Below, one piece after another: positions 1 to 6,191 of a stretch of DNA of 16,602 nt. Position 1 is the first letter of the stretch, and every line of letters starts with the position of its first letter. The notes under the pieces are model-generated. The model searched no databases and was not told the origin of the DNA. It worked only from the letters and a program-made list of their open reading frames with translations. The stretch is from NCBI GenBank assembly GCA_002378585.1, contig DFSJ01000080.1, positions 1 through 16,602 of the forward strand, given 5' to 3'. A program made the translations under genes and the position numbers. This DNA comes from Flavobacteriaceae bacterium UBA3440 (GTDB lineage: Bacteria > Bacteroidota > Bacteroidia > Flavobacteriales > Flavobacteriaceae).

Positions 1-221
1 TCATTCATGTTTTCGATGGGCACACCGTCCAACACATAGGATCCTGTATCCGCAACGTCCAACATACCCAGAATGTTGAGCAGGGTAGATTTGCCGGAGC
101 CTGAAGAGCCCATAATAGCTACCAGTTCACCTGCTTTGACATTAAAATTTATACCCTTGAGTACATGAAGGGTGTTACTGCCCATTTGGTAGGACTTGTG
201 AAGGTCTTTAATCTCAATCAT
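1..221 (-). CDS. ABC transporter ATP-binding protein, MacB/LolD type (partial, N-terminal 73 residues)
   Basis: The gene begins with ATG at 221-219 and runs off the left edge, so only the first 73 residues are visible. They start MIEIKDLHKSYQMGS and contain a perfect Walker A motif, GSSGSGKST at residues 38-46, followed by LLNILGMLD. The order (beta-strand start, LHVLKGI, GELVAIMG, Walker A, then a D-x-P-T/A-type glycine turn) is that of ATPases of the MacB/LolD family, which power export of lipoproteins, peptides or drugs together with a FtsX/MacB-like permease. The signature motif, Walker B and the permease would lie outside the window, so the substrate cannot be told. It sits 86 bases downstream of the CAMC miniprotein gene, with no terminator between them, so it may be independent or read through from the oxidase cluster. 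Family assignment is firm; the subfamily is inferred. Confidence 0.9.
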   Translation of the reverse strand, partial: MIEIKDLHKSYQMGSNTLHVLKGINFNVKAGELVAIMGSSGSGKSTLLNILGMLDVADTGSYVLDGVPIENMN

Positions 222-307
222 AATGATGCTTTAGCACTAGGTAATAGACGCGCTCTTAGTGAAAATGTTACAGGAAAATCAAAATATATTTGGCTAATAT
301 AGGTTCC

Positions 308-544
308 TCAAGATTGCAGGCTCTTTTTTTTCGATAACTTTAACTGTCGGTAGACCGCAAAAAAGACCGCACCCACCAATATATAGGGTATGGCCATCAG
401 ATAAACTATCCCGTCATTGATGCCCTTGGCCATAGAGTTATCCGCTTCGCTTTCCAGTACAGCGCGGCACATGGCGCACTGAGCATCAACACTCTGTGTA
501 GTAAAAACCAAGATGATCAGTCCGAAAAATAGGCGATTTTTCAT
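308..544 (-). CDS. Small exported membrane protein with a CAMC motif (unknown function, probable oxidase-assembly partner)
   Basis: This is a 78-residue protein. I place the start at ATG 544-542, where it overlaps the stop of the DUF420 gene as ATGA; a longer reading frame to 628 exists but would begin inside that gene and lacks a signal peptide at its N-terminus. Residues 1-21 (MKNRLFFGLI onward) form a signal peptide with a likely cut in SVDA|QC, leaving C23-A-M-C26 at the mature N-terminus. A transmembrane segment covers about residues 45-66, followed by a basic tail (KLSKKK), so the CxMC would face the periplasm. I recognise no named family. Cysteine pairs next to a methionine can bind Cu(I), and the gene is the last of the run SCO-like, SCO, DUF420, CAMC, so a role in delivering copper or reducing power to the oxidase is a reasonable inference but not shown. 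Confidence 0.82.
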   Translation of the reverse strand: MKNRLFFGLIILVFTTQSVDAQCAMCRAVLESEADNSMAKGINDGIVYLMAIPYILVGAVFFAVYRQLKLSKKKSLQS

Positions 545-1068
545 GCGTAGTAAGGAGCGATCATTAAATACACGATGACTCCAGTAACCGCCACATACAA
601 CCAGACGGGGAAAGTGTATCTCGCCCACTTTTTGTGCGCTTCAAAATCTCTTAGATAAGTCTTGGAATAGGTTACCAATACTAAGGGAATCACAGCAATA
701 GAGAGCAATATGTGGCTGATTAAAATAAAATAGTAGGTGGCCTTGACCCAGCCAGTGCCCCCAAAAGGAGTTGGATCTGAGGTCATGTGATAAGCGATAT
801 ACATCAATAAAAACAGCAGTGAAAGAACAATCGCAGTGGTCATCAAACGCTCGTGCAATTTCCTTTGAGCATTTTTGATCGCCCAAACAGCCATAACCAA
901 AACCAAAGCTGTAATCGCGTTAATTCCCGCATAAATAGGCGGCAGGAACGATAGAGGAGCTACATCGGGAATACGCACCATAAATAATATAGCCACCACT
1001 ACTGGAATAGCCACAGAAGTGACCGCGATCAATGCCTTGATACTCTTTGAATTTATTGGTTGTTCCAT
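541..1068 (-). CDS. DUF420 / CtaM-like membrane protein, oxidase assembly
   Basis: The 175-residue polytopic protein has about five predicted membrane segments (near 11-31, 44-64, 77-94, 111-133 and 152-172). It carries the features of the DUF420 family: a LPPIYAGINA stretch at the second segment, K-x-HERLM at 70-76, and histidines H72, H94, H119 and H145 at or near membrane borders. Members in Firmicutes (YozB/CtaM) are needed for a functional heme-A-type terminal oxidase; the exact step is not settled. That role fits this context directly after SCO and in the same cluster as ctaB and oxidase subunits. The ATG lies 16 bases inside the end of the SCO gene and its stop overlaps the start of the CAMC miniprotein, so the three are probably translated together. 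The family call is confident; transfer of the CtaM function to this phylum is inference. Confidence 0.85.
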   Translation of the reverse strand: MEQPINSKSIKALIAVTSVAIPVVVAILFMVRIPDVAPLSFLPPIYAGINAITALVLVMAVWAIKNAQRKLHERLMTTAIVLSLLFLLMYIAYHMTSDPTPFGGTGWVKATYYFILISHILLSIAVIPLVLVTYSKTYLRDFEAHKKWARYTFPVWLYVAVTGVIVYLMIAPYYA

Positions 1069-1787
1069 GAGTTTTCTTTAAGGAGTTTTTTGATGTCTTG
1101 AATTAACGGAATAAGTTGGGAAGTTTCCCCAAATTCATCTACCGGTGCATCTTCGGCGATAAATCCCCTGTAGTAAATTATAGGATTACCAAAATCGTCG
1201 TTGCGCGATCGCAAATAACCTTGTGCATCCACCAAGGCAAATAAGCCTGCGTGTTCAAATCCACCTGGGGCATCTGGAAGCTGAGCGGCAAAGATGTTAA
1301 ACCCTTCATTGGCCAATTGATAAACCTCCGCTTGAGGGCCATTGAGGAAATGCCAGTCCGTGTCCGTAACTCCATAGCGTTCAGCATAGGCTTTTAATAC
1401 CTCAGGTGTGTCATTCTGAGGATCAATCGATATGGAAACAATAGAAACCGGTTCATCGCCGAAGGTATCGTGGACTGTTTTGAGATTGGTACTCATCACT
1501 GGACATATCGTGGGACACGAGGTGAAAAAAAAGTCAATGACATAAACACGACCCAACAGGTCTTGATCGGTGATCAACAAACTGTCTTGGTTGTAAAAAG
1601 CAAAGGGAGGCACCTTTCTTTTGGTTCCATTCAGCTCGATGTACGACAGCGGTGTTCTGGCCAATAAATCCTCTTGCTCCACACCTCCATCAATAGATAA
1701 ACGCGCTGAAATAAGTGGAATAAATATCCAGGCAAAGACAGCTACTACCATCAGTAAAAACCAATAAGCCGGTTTGATTTTTTTCAT
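1053..1787 (-). CDS. SCO family copper chaperone for cytochrome c oxidase (SCO1/SenC)
   Basis: This is a 244-residue membrane-anchored thioredoxin-fold protein. An N-terminal membrane anchor occupies about residues 7-27, and the rest faces the periplasm. The copper site is complete: C91-PTI-C95 in FFFTSCPTICP, and the distal histidine H179 in GFEHAGLFALVD. The SCO hallmark SIDPQNDTPEVLKAYAERYG follows at 120-139. SCO proteins load copper into the CuA site of oxidase subunit II, or keep its cysteines reduced. The ATG (1787-1785) directly abuts the stop of the upstream SCO-like gene (TAAATG), and the 3' end overlaps the DUF420 gene by 16 bases, so it is embedded in an oxidase-maturation operon. 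A tail of about 30 residues after the domain is helical and charged. Length and motifs are normal for the family. Confidence 0.96.
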   Translation of the reverse strand: MKKIKPAYWFLLMVVAVFAWIFIPLISARLSIDGGVEQEDLLARTPLSYIELNGTKRKVPPFAFYNQDSLLITDQDLLGRVYVIDFFFTSCPTICPVMSTNLKTVHDTFGDEPVSIVSISIDPQNDTPEVLKAYAERYGVTDTDWHFLNGPQAEVYQLANEGFNIFAAQLPDAPGGFEHAGLFALVDAQGYLRSRNDDFGNPIIYYRGFIAEDAPVDEFGETSQLIPLIQDIKKLLKENSWNNQ

Positions 1788-2408
1788 TTATCTACCGTTG
1801 TTCTTTTTAAGGGCCATGCGGTACTCCGCTAGCAGGATTTTTACATCATCTACCATGTACTTGCTCAAATCGGCCACTGAGGTTGCGTCGTATCGCGGGA
1901 AAGGGTATTCTGAGTCATCGGAGGTTCGCCCGCGAACTAATTGATCCTTATCGATAATAAATACATAATTTGACCCGCCATCAGCATTTAGTTGATCCGT
2001 GGGGCTTAGAGATACAAACACCTCCTGAACTTGATCTTTAGTGGCGGGAAGGAAATACCAATGACTTAAATCAACGAGCTCACCTAATTGAAGCCTGAGC
2101 TCATCCACAACAGATTGTTCTGAAGGGTCAAAATACAATACCACTTGAAAATCCTTAAACTCGTGGAATCGCTTGTATATCTTTTCATTCAGATTAGAAG
2201 AAAAAGCCTTTTTTAAAGCGACTTGGTTACCTAAAAATCCCAGAATAGTGATTTTGTTGTGCAGTTCGATGCTAGGGGCTTGAATCGGCTGAGGATTTAC
2301 TACGGGTAAACGACCAAAATTGTTTATTCCAGAAGCAAAAAAAAGATAAGCCACCAGTGGAATGACAAAGAGGACAAAGAGAACGAAACGCTTTTGAAAT
2401 TGTTGCAT
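1788..2408 (-). CDS. Cysteine-less SCO-like, thioredoxin-fold membrane-anchored protein
   Basis: This 206-residue protein has a membrane anchor at about residues 8-24 and a periplasmic domain. It is not a recognised named family, but it lines up along its length with the neighbouring SCO protein: ITILGFLGNQ (53-62) matches VYVIDFFFTS, FQVVLYFDPSEQSVVDEL (87-104) matches the SCO segment with SIDPQNDTPEVL, SHWYFLPATKDQVQEVF (115-131) matches TDWHFLNGPQAEVYQLA, and NYVFIIDKDQLVRGRT (147-162) matches AGLFALVDAQGYLRSR. There is no cysteine anywhere, and the distal His position is replaced, so it cannot bind copper or do thiol chemistry in the SCO way. The stop codon is immediately followed by the SCO start. 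It may act as a structural partner of SCO or as a CuA-site scaffold; this is inference. It is separated from the upstream subunit IV gene by a terminator. Confidence 0.85.
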   Translation of the reverse strand: MQQFQKRFVLFVLFVIPLVAYLFFASGINNFGRLPVVNPQPIQAPSIELHNKITILGFLGNQVALKKAFSSNLNEKIYKRFHEFKDFQVVLYFDPSEQSVVDELRLQLGELVDLSHWYFLPATKDQVQEVFVSLSPTDQLNADGGSNYVFIIDKDQLVRGRTSDDSEYPFPRYDATSVADLSKYMVDDVKILLAEYRMALKKNNGR

Positions 2409-2412
2409 ACCA

Positions 2413-2420
2413 CAAAAATA
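2413..2420 (-). promoter_or_regulatory. Candidate -7 box (TATTTTTG) for the SCO-like/SCO/DUF420/CAMC operon
   Basis: On the minus strand the octamer TATTTTTG matches the Bacteroidota -7 consensus TAnnTTTG and ends only 4 bases before the ATG of the SCO-like gene. Transcription from it would give an almost leaderless message. No convincing -33 TTG lies about 20 bases upstream, because that space is taken by the terminator hairpin, and the T-rich octamer may just be the terminator tract. Treat it as a candidate only. Confidence 0.3.
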
Positions 2421-2444
2421 AAAAAGCGGCTCTAAACCGCTTTT
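2413..2444 (-). terminator. Rho-independent terminator after the oxidase subunit IV gene
   Basis: An inverted repeat pairs 2422-2429 (aaaagcgg) with 2437-2444 (ccgctttt) around a 7-base loop. Read on the minus strand it is followed by a T-rich tract, TTTTTTATTTTTG. It begins 18 bases after the stop of the subunit IV gene, separating the structural oxidase genes from the downstream maturation genes, either fully or as partial termination. Confidence 0.85.
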
Positions 2445-2462
2445 AAATGAACAGGGATTTAT

Positions 2463-2846
2463 TTAAAAATTCCATTTTATAAACCCATTGGCATAGGTTT
2501 CGTAGACGTAACTTCCTTCAATCAATAACAAGGTAGTTAAGTAGGCGATCAAAAACACTGCGGTCCAAACAACAGATCTTCTTAAACCTGTTTTTTCATC
2601 GCGTAAGTGCATAAAGTCCCAAGCGATGTAATAGGCTTTCACTAAGGTTAAACCGATAAAAATCCAATTTAGCAACCTCATGCCCAATAAAGGGGTCTTC
2701 ACCAAAAATTCAGGTTTAATAATACCTAACGCAACTTCTACGGCGGTAATCAAACTCAAGAAGATAAGAACGCCCCAAATCTTTTGAACGTTGTTCTTGA
2801 AAGTAACCGCTCCGCGGAAAATCGATAATTTATGTTCGTGTGCCAT
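2463..2846 (-). CDS. Cytochrome c oxidase subunit IV family protein (prokaryotic type)
   Basis: This 127-residue protein has three membrane segments (about 22-42, 57-76 and 93-111), matching the small subunit IV of bacterial heme-copper oxidases (CyoD/CtaF-like, COX4_pro). The stretch YIAWDFMHLRDEKTGLRR at 73-90, at the end of the second helix, is the most typical piece of this family in Bacteroidota. It starts with MAHEHKLS, an N-terminus with two histidines that is common in relatives. Subunit IV helps assemble or stabilise the core and is not catalytic. It begins 17 bases after the stop of the longer subunit III gene, so they share a transcript, and it is the last gene before the hairpin terminator. 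The assignment is based on helix layout, size and context, and is fairly secure. Confidence 0.9.
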   Translation of the reverse strand: MAHEHKLSIFRGAVTFKNNVQKIWGVLIFLSLITAVEVALGIIKPEFLVKTPLLGMRLLNWIFIGLTLVKAYYIAWDFMHLRDEKTGLRRSVVWTAVFLIAYLTTLLLIEGSYVYETYANGFIKWNF

Positions 2847-2863
2847 ATAAAATTGGAGCTAAA

Positions 2864-3838
2864 TTATACCAAGTAAAAGAAGGTGAATACAAATACCCAA
2901 ACTAGATCTACAAAGTGCCAGTATAGACCTACTTTCTCCACCATTTCATAGTGTTTTCTCTTTTCATAAGTACCCAAAAGCACATTAAAGAAAATAATCA
3001 CATTGATGACCACCCCTGAAAAGACGTGGAAACCGTGAAATCCTGTGATAAAGAAAAAGAAATCGGCAAATAAACGGTGACCGTACTCATTGCGGATCAA
3101 GTTAGCACCCTCTACTACGTGTAGTCCACCAGCCAATGCCTCAACGGAGGCATTTCTATCCAAAATTGTTTTTTCTCCCGATTCGTTGATGGTCTCTGTG
3201 CGCACTAAAACATTTTCATGTGCGGCAAGTCCAGCTTGAACATCAGCGACTGTATAGCTCGGTAACGCATCTTCATCCACAAACCAAACACCGTTCTTGT
3301 TTAGATGTTGTGCGCGCTCAGTTTCAGCTGCCGAAACAAAATCGTGGAGCGCTATTTGATGGCCTGTTTCTGCGTCGACAAACTGAAGGATTCTACCTCC
3401 TTTGGTCTCAACAGCTCCGTATTCGCCTTTGATAAAAGTAGCCCACTCCCAGGCTTGAGAACCCACGAAGATGGCTCCACCAACAATGGTAAGCAACATA
3501 TATAACGCTACTTTGGACTTTCGCAGGTGATGACCTGCATCAACAGCTAAAACCATAGTAACCGAAGACATGATCAAAACAAAGGTCATGAAAGCGACGT
3601 AGTACATCGGGTAGTTGCCATGAAAAAATGGAACGTGGGTGAATACCTGATCGGCAATGGGCCAAATTTCTATGAACTTGAATCTAGAAAATCCGTAAGA
3701 AACCAAAAATGCAGAAAAAGTAAGCGCATCGGAAAGGATGAAAAACCACATCATCATTTTTCCATAACTCGCATTAAGAGGTTCATTTCCGCCGCCCCAA
3801 ACTTTAGCAGGTTGGTGATTAGCTACCGCTGTCTCCAT
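2864..3838 (-). CDS. Cytochrome c oxidase subunit III, long form with a large soluble insert
   Basis: This is a 324-residue heme-copper oxidase subunit III. Membrane segments fall at about 28-50, 75-98, 109-128, 255-286 and 306-324. The family signatures are GFHGFHVFSG (266-275), with the two conserved histidines, and GLYWHFVDLVWVFVFTFF at the C-terminus. Between the third and fourth segments lies a hydrophilic stretch of about 110 residues (roughly 139-250, acidic, with no membrane helix), which makes the protein much longer than the usual 200-260 residues. The short subunit III encoded upstream lacks it. Subunit III stabilises subunit I and its proton uptake; subunits I and II are not encoded here. 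The gene starts with ATG at 3838, 66 bases after the upstream gene's stop, in a gap that contains a possible -7 box. Which side of the membrane the insert faces cannot be settled from sequence alone. Confidence 0.93.
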   Translation of the reverse strand: METAVANHQPAKVWGGGNEPLNASYGKMMMWFFILSDALTFSAFLVSYGFSRFKFIEIWPIADQVFTHVPFFHGNYPMYYVAFMTFVLIMSSVTMVLAVDAGHHLRKSKVALYMLLTIVGGAIFVGSQAWEWATFIKGEYGAVETKGGRILQFVDAETGHQIALHDFVSAAETERAQHLNKNGVWFVDEDALPSYTVADVQAGLAAHENVLVRTETINESGEKTILDRNASVEALAGGLHVVEGANLIRNEYGHRLFADFFFFITGFHGFHVFSGVVINVIIFFNVLLGTYEKRKHYEMVEKVGLYWHFVDLVWVFVFTFFYLV

Positions 3839-3865
3839 AAAAAGGATGAATTATATTAACGTTGA

Positions 3866-3873
3866 CAAATTTA
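3866..3873 (-). promoter_or_regulatory. Candidate -7 box (TAAATTTG) upstream of the long subunit III gene
   Basis: On the minus strand TAAATTTG matches TAnnTTTG exactly and lies 27 bases before the ATG of the long subunit III gene, in the largest gap within the oxidase cluster. No TTG is found at the expected -33 distance. It could be a weak internal promoter; a chance match in AT-rich spacer is also possible. Confidence 0.35.
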
Positions 3874-3904
3874 CTTTTTTTTAATAACTGTGCCGAGTCG
3901 AATT

Positions 3905-4486
3905 TTAAAAAAAATAAAAAAACAAAAGCAAGTACAGCCACAGGAGATCTACAAAATGCCAAAAGGTAACACCTAGCTCAAAACCGAGTGTGTTATTTGG
4001 CGTATAACGACCTTTTAGGTGTTGAATCAGGACTACCGCCAGAGATATCCAACCAGCAGCCAAGTGCACTAAGTGTACCGCGGCAATCAAGTAAACAAAA
4101 GAAATCGTGACATTACTGGTCGGACCAGTAAGGTAATAACCCATGCCAATCAACTGATTAAACCCGACAAATTGCAGGTACGCAAAAACTACACCCAACA
4201 TCAAAGTCCCCAACAACATCCAGGTTACAGACTTGCCTTGACCCGAAAGCAACTGTTTTTTGGCCAGGATGAGCAATGCGCTGCTCAACATAATGACTGC
4301 AGCTGAATACCAGAACGCCGAGGGAATTTCAAAGCTTTCTAACCAATCTTTGCGGTTACTACTGACCACAAATGCGGATGTCCATCCAGCAAATCCCATC
4401 ACCATACTGATGATCCCAAACCAGAGCATCATTTTTTTGGCCCTAATCTGTTTTTCCATTAATTCAGTGTCTTGACTCATATCCAT
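3905..4486 (-). CDS. Cytochrome c oxidase subunit III, short form
   Basis: This 193-residue protein has five predicted membrane segments (about 19-41, 57-75, 88-108, 126-152 and 171-192), the size and layout of the short CyoC/COX3 class. Diagnostic pieces are HLVHLAAGW at 138-146 and the C-terminal TFWHFVDLLWLYLLLFF, which closely parallels the end of the long subunit III encoded just downstream. The start can be ATG 4486-4484 or, two codons on, ATG 4480-4478, which forms an ATGA overlap with the ctaB stop; both leave the protein intact, and I use the first. Overlap with ctaB indicates coupled translation. Having two subunit III-type proteins is common in Flavobacteriia; whether both sit in one oxidase is not known from sequence. 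Confidence 0.93.
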   Translation of the reverse strand: MDMSQDTELMEKQIRAKKMMLWFGIISMVMGFAGWTSAFVVSSNRKDWLESFEIPSAFWYSAAVIMLSSALLILAKKQLLSGQGKSVTWMLLGTLMLGVVFAYLQFVGFNQLIGMGYYLTGPTSNVTISFVYLIAAVHLVHLAAGWISLAVVLIQHLKGRYTPNNTLGFELGVTFWHFVDLLWLYLLLFFYFF

Positions 4487-5376
4487 CGATCTAAAACATA
4501 AATTACTTGTACAGCAGAAATATAAAAAACACTAGCCAACATCAATTTTTTGGCTGAGGCAGTACTTCGGTCAAGAAATAATTGAACCCCATAATACCCC
4601 ATAACCAACCCTAGGGCAGTGATAATGACAGCAGCAGAAACAGACAATGAAAGGGTTCCTGTAACGCCAAAGACTGGGATGATGGCCACTAATAGCATCC
4701 AAATAATGTAGATTAAAATTAGTGCGGCCGACGTGGTATCCTTTTTCCTAGTGGGCAATAAGGCAAACCCACCTCTTTGATAATCTTCATCCAACATCCA
4801 AGCCAATGCCCAAAAGTGCGGGAACTGCCAAAAGAATTGAATCATAAACAAGGTGCCTGGTTCTATACCAAATGAATTAGTAGCCGCCACCCAACCTAAC
4901 ATAAATGGAATAGCTCCAGGTATAGCACCCACAAATACAGCCAGCGGAGTTTTTGTTTTGAGCGGGGTGTAAACACCTGCGTACAACACTACGGAAAGCA
5001 ATCCAAAAAGGGCTGTTTTCGAATTTAACGCCCAAAGAGATAATCCACCGACAAATGTCATGATGATCGCCCACCTCAAGGCTGTTCTCACCGACATTCT
5101 ACCAGCGGGGATCGGTCTGTTTTGCGTGCGCATCATCAGGGCATCCAAGCGATATTCAATTACTTGATTGTACGCATTAGAAGCACCCACTAAGGCGTAA
5201 CCACCCAAACCGAGCAACAAGATGTCCAGCGCAATAAACGAATCCACCGCAAGCCCATAGCCCGCCAATGCCGAAAAGACAACACTAACCGCCAAACGGG
5301 CTTTAGTGATCTCTTTAAAGTCTCCCCAATTAAGAAAAGGAGCAGCATCAAGCGTAGCAGACCTAGATAAATCCAT
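4477..5376 (-). CDS. ctaB: Protoheme IX farnesyltransferase (heme O synthase)
   Basis: This integral membrane prenyltransferase of the UbiA superfamily attaches a farnesyl group to protoheme to make heme O, the precursor of heme A for the oxidase encoded downstream. I choose ATG 5376-5374, giving 299 residues starting MDLSRSATLD. A GTG start at 5412 would add 12 residues but lies upstream of the probable promoter -7 box. The first polar motif is NQVIEYRLDALMMRTQNRP at about residues 70-88 (N, D and RT..RP conserved for diphosphate/Mg binding). YTPLKTKTP follows at about 136-144, and the second loop, FWQFPHFWALAWMLDEDY, at about 182-199, is characteristic of heme O synthases rather than other UbiA enzymes. 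About eight or nine membrane helices are present. It is first in the oxidase operon, overlapping the short subunit III gene by 10 bases. No heme A synthase gene is in the window. Confidence 0.96.
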   Translation of the reverse strand: MDLSRSATLDAAPFLNWGDFKEITKARLAVSVVFSALAGYGLAVDSFIALDILLLGLGGYALVGASNAYNQVIEYRLDALMMRTQNRPIPAGRMSVRTALRWAIIMTFVGGLSLWALNSKTALFGLLSVVLYAGVYTPLKTKTPLAVFVGAIPGAIPFMLGWVAATNSFGIEPGTLFMIQFFWQFPHFWALAWMLDEDYQRGGFALLPTRKKDTTSAALILIYIIWMLLVAIIPVFGVTGTLSLSVSAAVIITALGLVMGYYGVQLFLDRSTASAKKLMLASVFYISAVQVIYVLDRWI

Positions 5377-5392
5377 CGAAAAAATTATGGGG

Positions 5393-5423
5393 CAAATATA
5401 GGGTTGATTCACGCCATAACCAA
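5393..5423 (-). promoter_or_regulatory. Bacteroidota-type promoter for the ctaB-oxidase operon
   Basis: On the minus strand TTG (5423-5421) is followed by a 20-base spacer and TATATTTG (5400-5393), which matches the phylum's TTG-N19-21-TAnnTTTG promoter pattern exactly. It lies between the tonB terminator and the ctaB ATG, and predicts a start of transcription near 5387, leaving a leader of about 10-12 bases. This placement argues against the GTG start at 5412. Confidence 0.75.
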
Positions 5424-5440
5424 CTATAAAACATCAAAGT

Positions 5441-5476
5441 AAACTAATAAAAAAGGGCCCTGTTCAGGGCCCTTTT
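5441..5476 (-). terminator. Strong rho-independent terminator after tonB
   Basis: A perfect 10-base-pair stem pairs 5451-5460 (aaaagggccc) with 5467-5476 (gggccctttt) around a 6-base loop. Read on the minus strand it is followed by TTTTTTATTAG. It begins one base after the tonB stop codon and cleanly separates tonB from the ctaB operon promoter. Confidence 0.93.
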
Positions 5477-5477
5477 A

Positions 5478-6191
5478 CTATTGAAGTTTGAAGGTGATCG
5501 GAATACTGAAAGGCACTTTTACCGGTCTTCCTCTTTGTTTACCTGGAGTCATTTTAGGCAACAACTTGATAATTCTGTAGGCCTCAGCTTCTAAGTTTTT
5601 GTCTGGACCTCTGTATTTAATCTCCCCGATACTACCGTCTTTTTGAATGGTAAACATCACGTTCACACGGCCTTGAACACCCATTTCTTGGGCGATTTCA
5701 GGGTATCTAAAGTTTTTTCTGATGTGTTTTTGCATTTGCTCGTTGAAGCAGTCACGAATAGCTGCAGCGCCTTTAGCTTTCTCACAACCAGGGAATACAG
5801 GTACATCTTCAATTACCGCAAAAGGAATGGAAACGTCTTCCTCCACCTCATCAACGACTAGGTCATCAATTTCAACCACTTTGTCTTGAGAAGATTCAGT
5901 AGACTCGATCACGGTCTCTTTTACCTCAGCCTCATCCTCAACTACCTCGATAATTTCTGGTGCAGCTGGTGGCGGTGGTGGTGGTGGCGTTTTAAAGTCT
6001 GGTGTCAAAGGCACTTCCTCATCGAGTAACTCCTCTACATTTTGACTGTAGTCCCCGTAGTTTTCGGACTTGTCGTATTTTTTCCACTCGAGCGCTCTCC
6101 ATGAAATGAGCGTCACCAAGGCTAAACCTATGGCAAAATACAGACCGCTGTTTTTGGTCAAATCTGCTTTAGGGCTCTTCTTAGGTTCCAT
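5478..6191 (-). CDS. tonB: Energy transducer TonB
   Basis: This 237-residue TonB-family protein transmits proton-motive force from ExbB/ExbD to outer-membrane receptors for nutrient uptake. One N-terminal membrane helix lies at about 15-32, after a short basic cytoplasmic start. A proline run follows (P69-P75), then a long acidic linker (about 80-121, rich in E, D and V). The C-terminal TonB domain covers about 145-237, with FRYPEIAQEMGVQGRVNV and ending VPFSIPITFKLQ. Instead of the Lys-Pro repeats of enteric TonB the linker is mostly acidic, which is usual for Bacteroidota versions. Two cysteines, C136 in FPGCE and C148 in RDCF, bracket the start of the domain and could form a disulfide. No exbB/exbD is nearby, so this is probably one of several tonB paralogues. 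It is followed immediately by a strong terminator and preceded by a 65-base gap with no clear promoter. Confidence 0.94.
   Translation of the reverse strand: MEPKKSPKADLTKNSGLYFAIGLALVTLISWRALEWKKYDKSENYGDYSQNVEELLDEEVPLTPDFKTPPPPPPPAAPEIIEVVEDEAEVKETVIESTESSQDKVVEIDDLVVDEVEEDVSIPFAVIEDVPVFPGCEKAKGAAAIRDCFNEQMQKHIRKNFRYPEIAQEMGVQGRVNVMFTIQKDGSIGEIKYRGPDKNLEAEAYRIIKLLPKMTPGKQRGRPVKVPFSIPITFKLQ

Noticed and set aside
280..288. TATATTTTG as a -7 box for the ABC transporter gene
   Set aside because: It has one base too many for TAnnTTTG, no -33 partner was seen, and it would leave a leader of about 50 bases; support is too weak to list.
545..628. N-terminal extension of the CAMC protein (start at 628)
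   Set aside because: It overlaps the DUF420 coding region by 84 more bases and would bury the signal peptide; the ATG at 544 gives a proper signal peptide and an ATGA junction.
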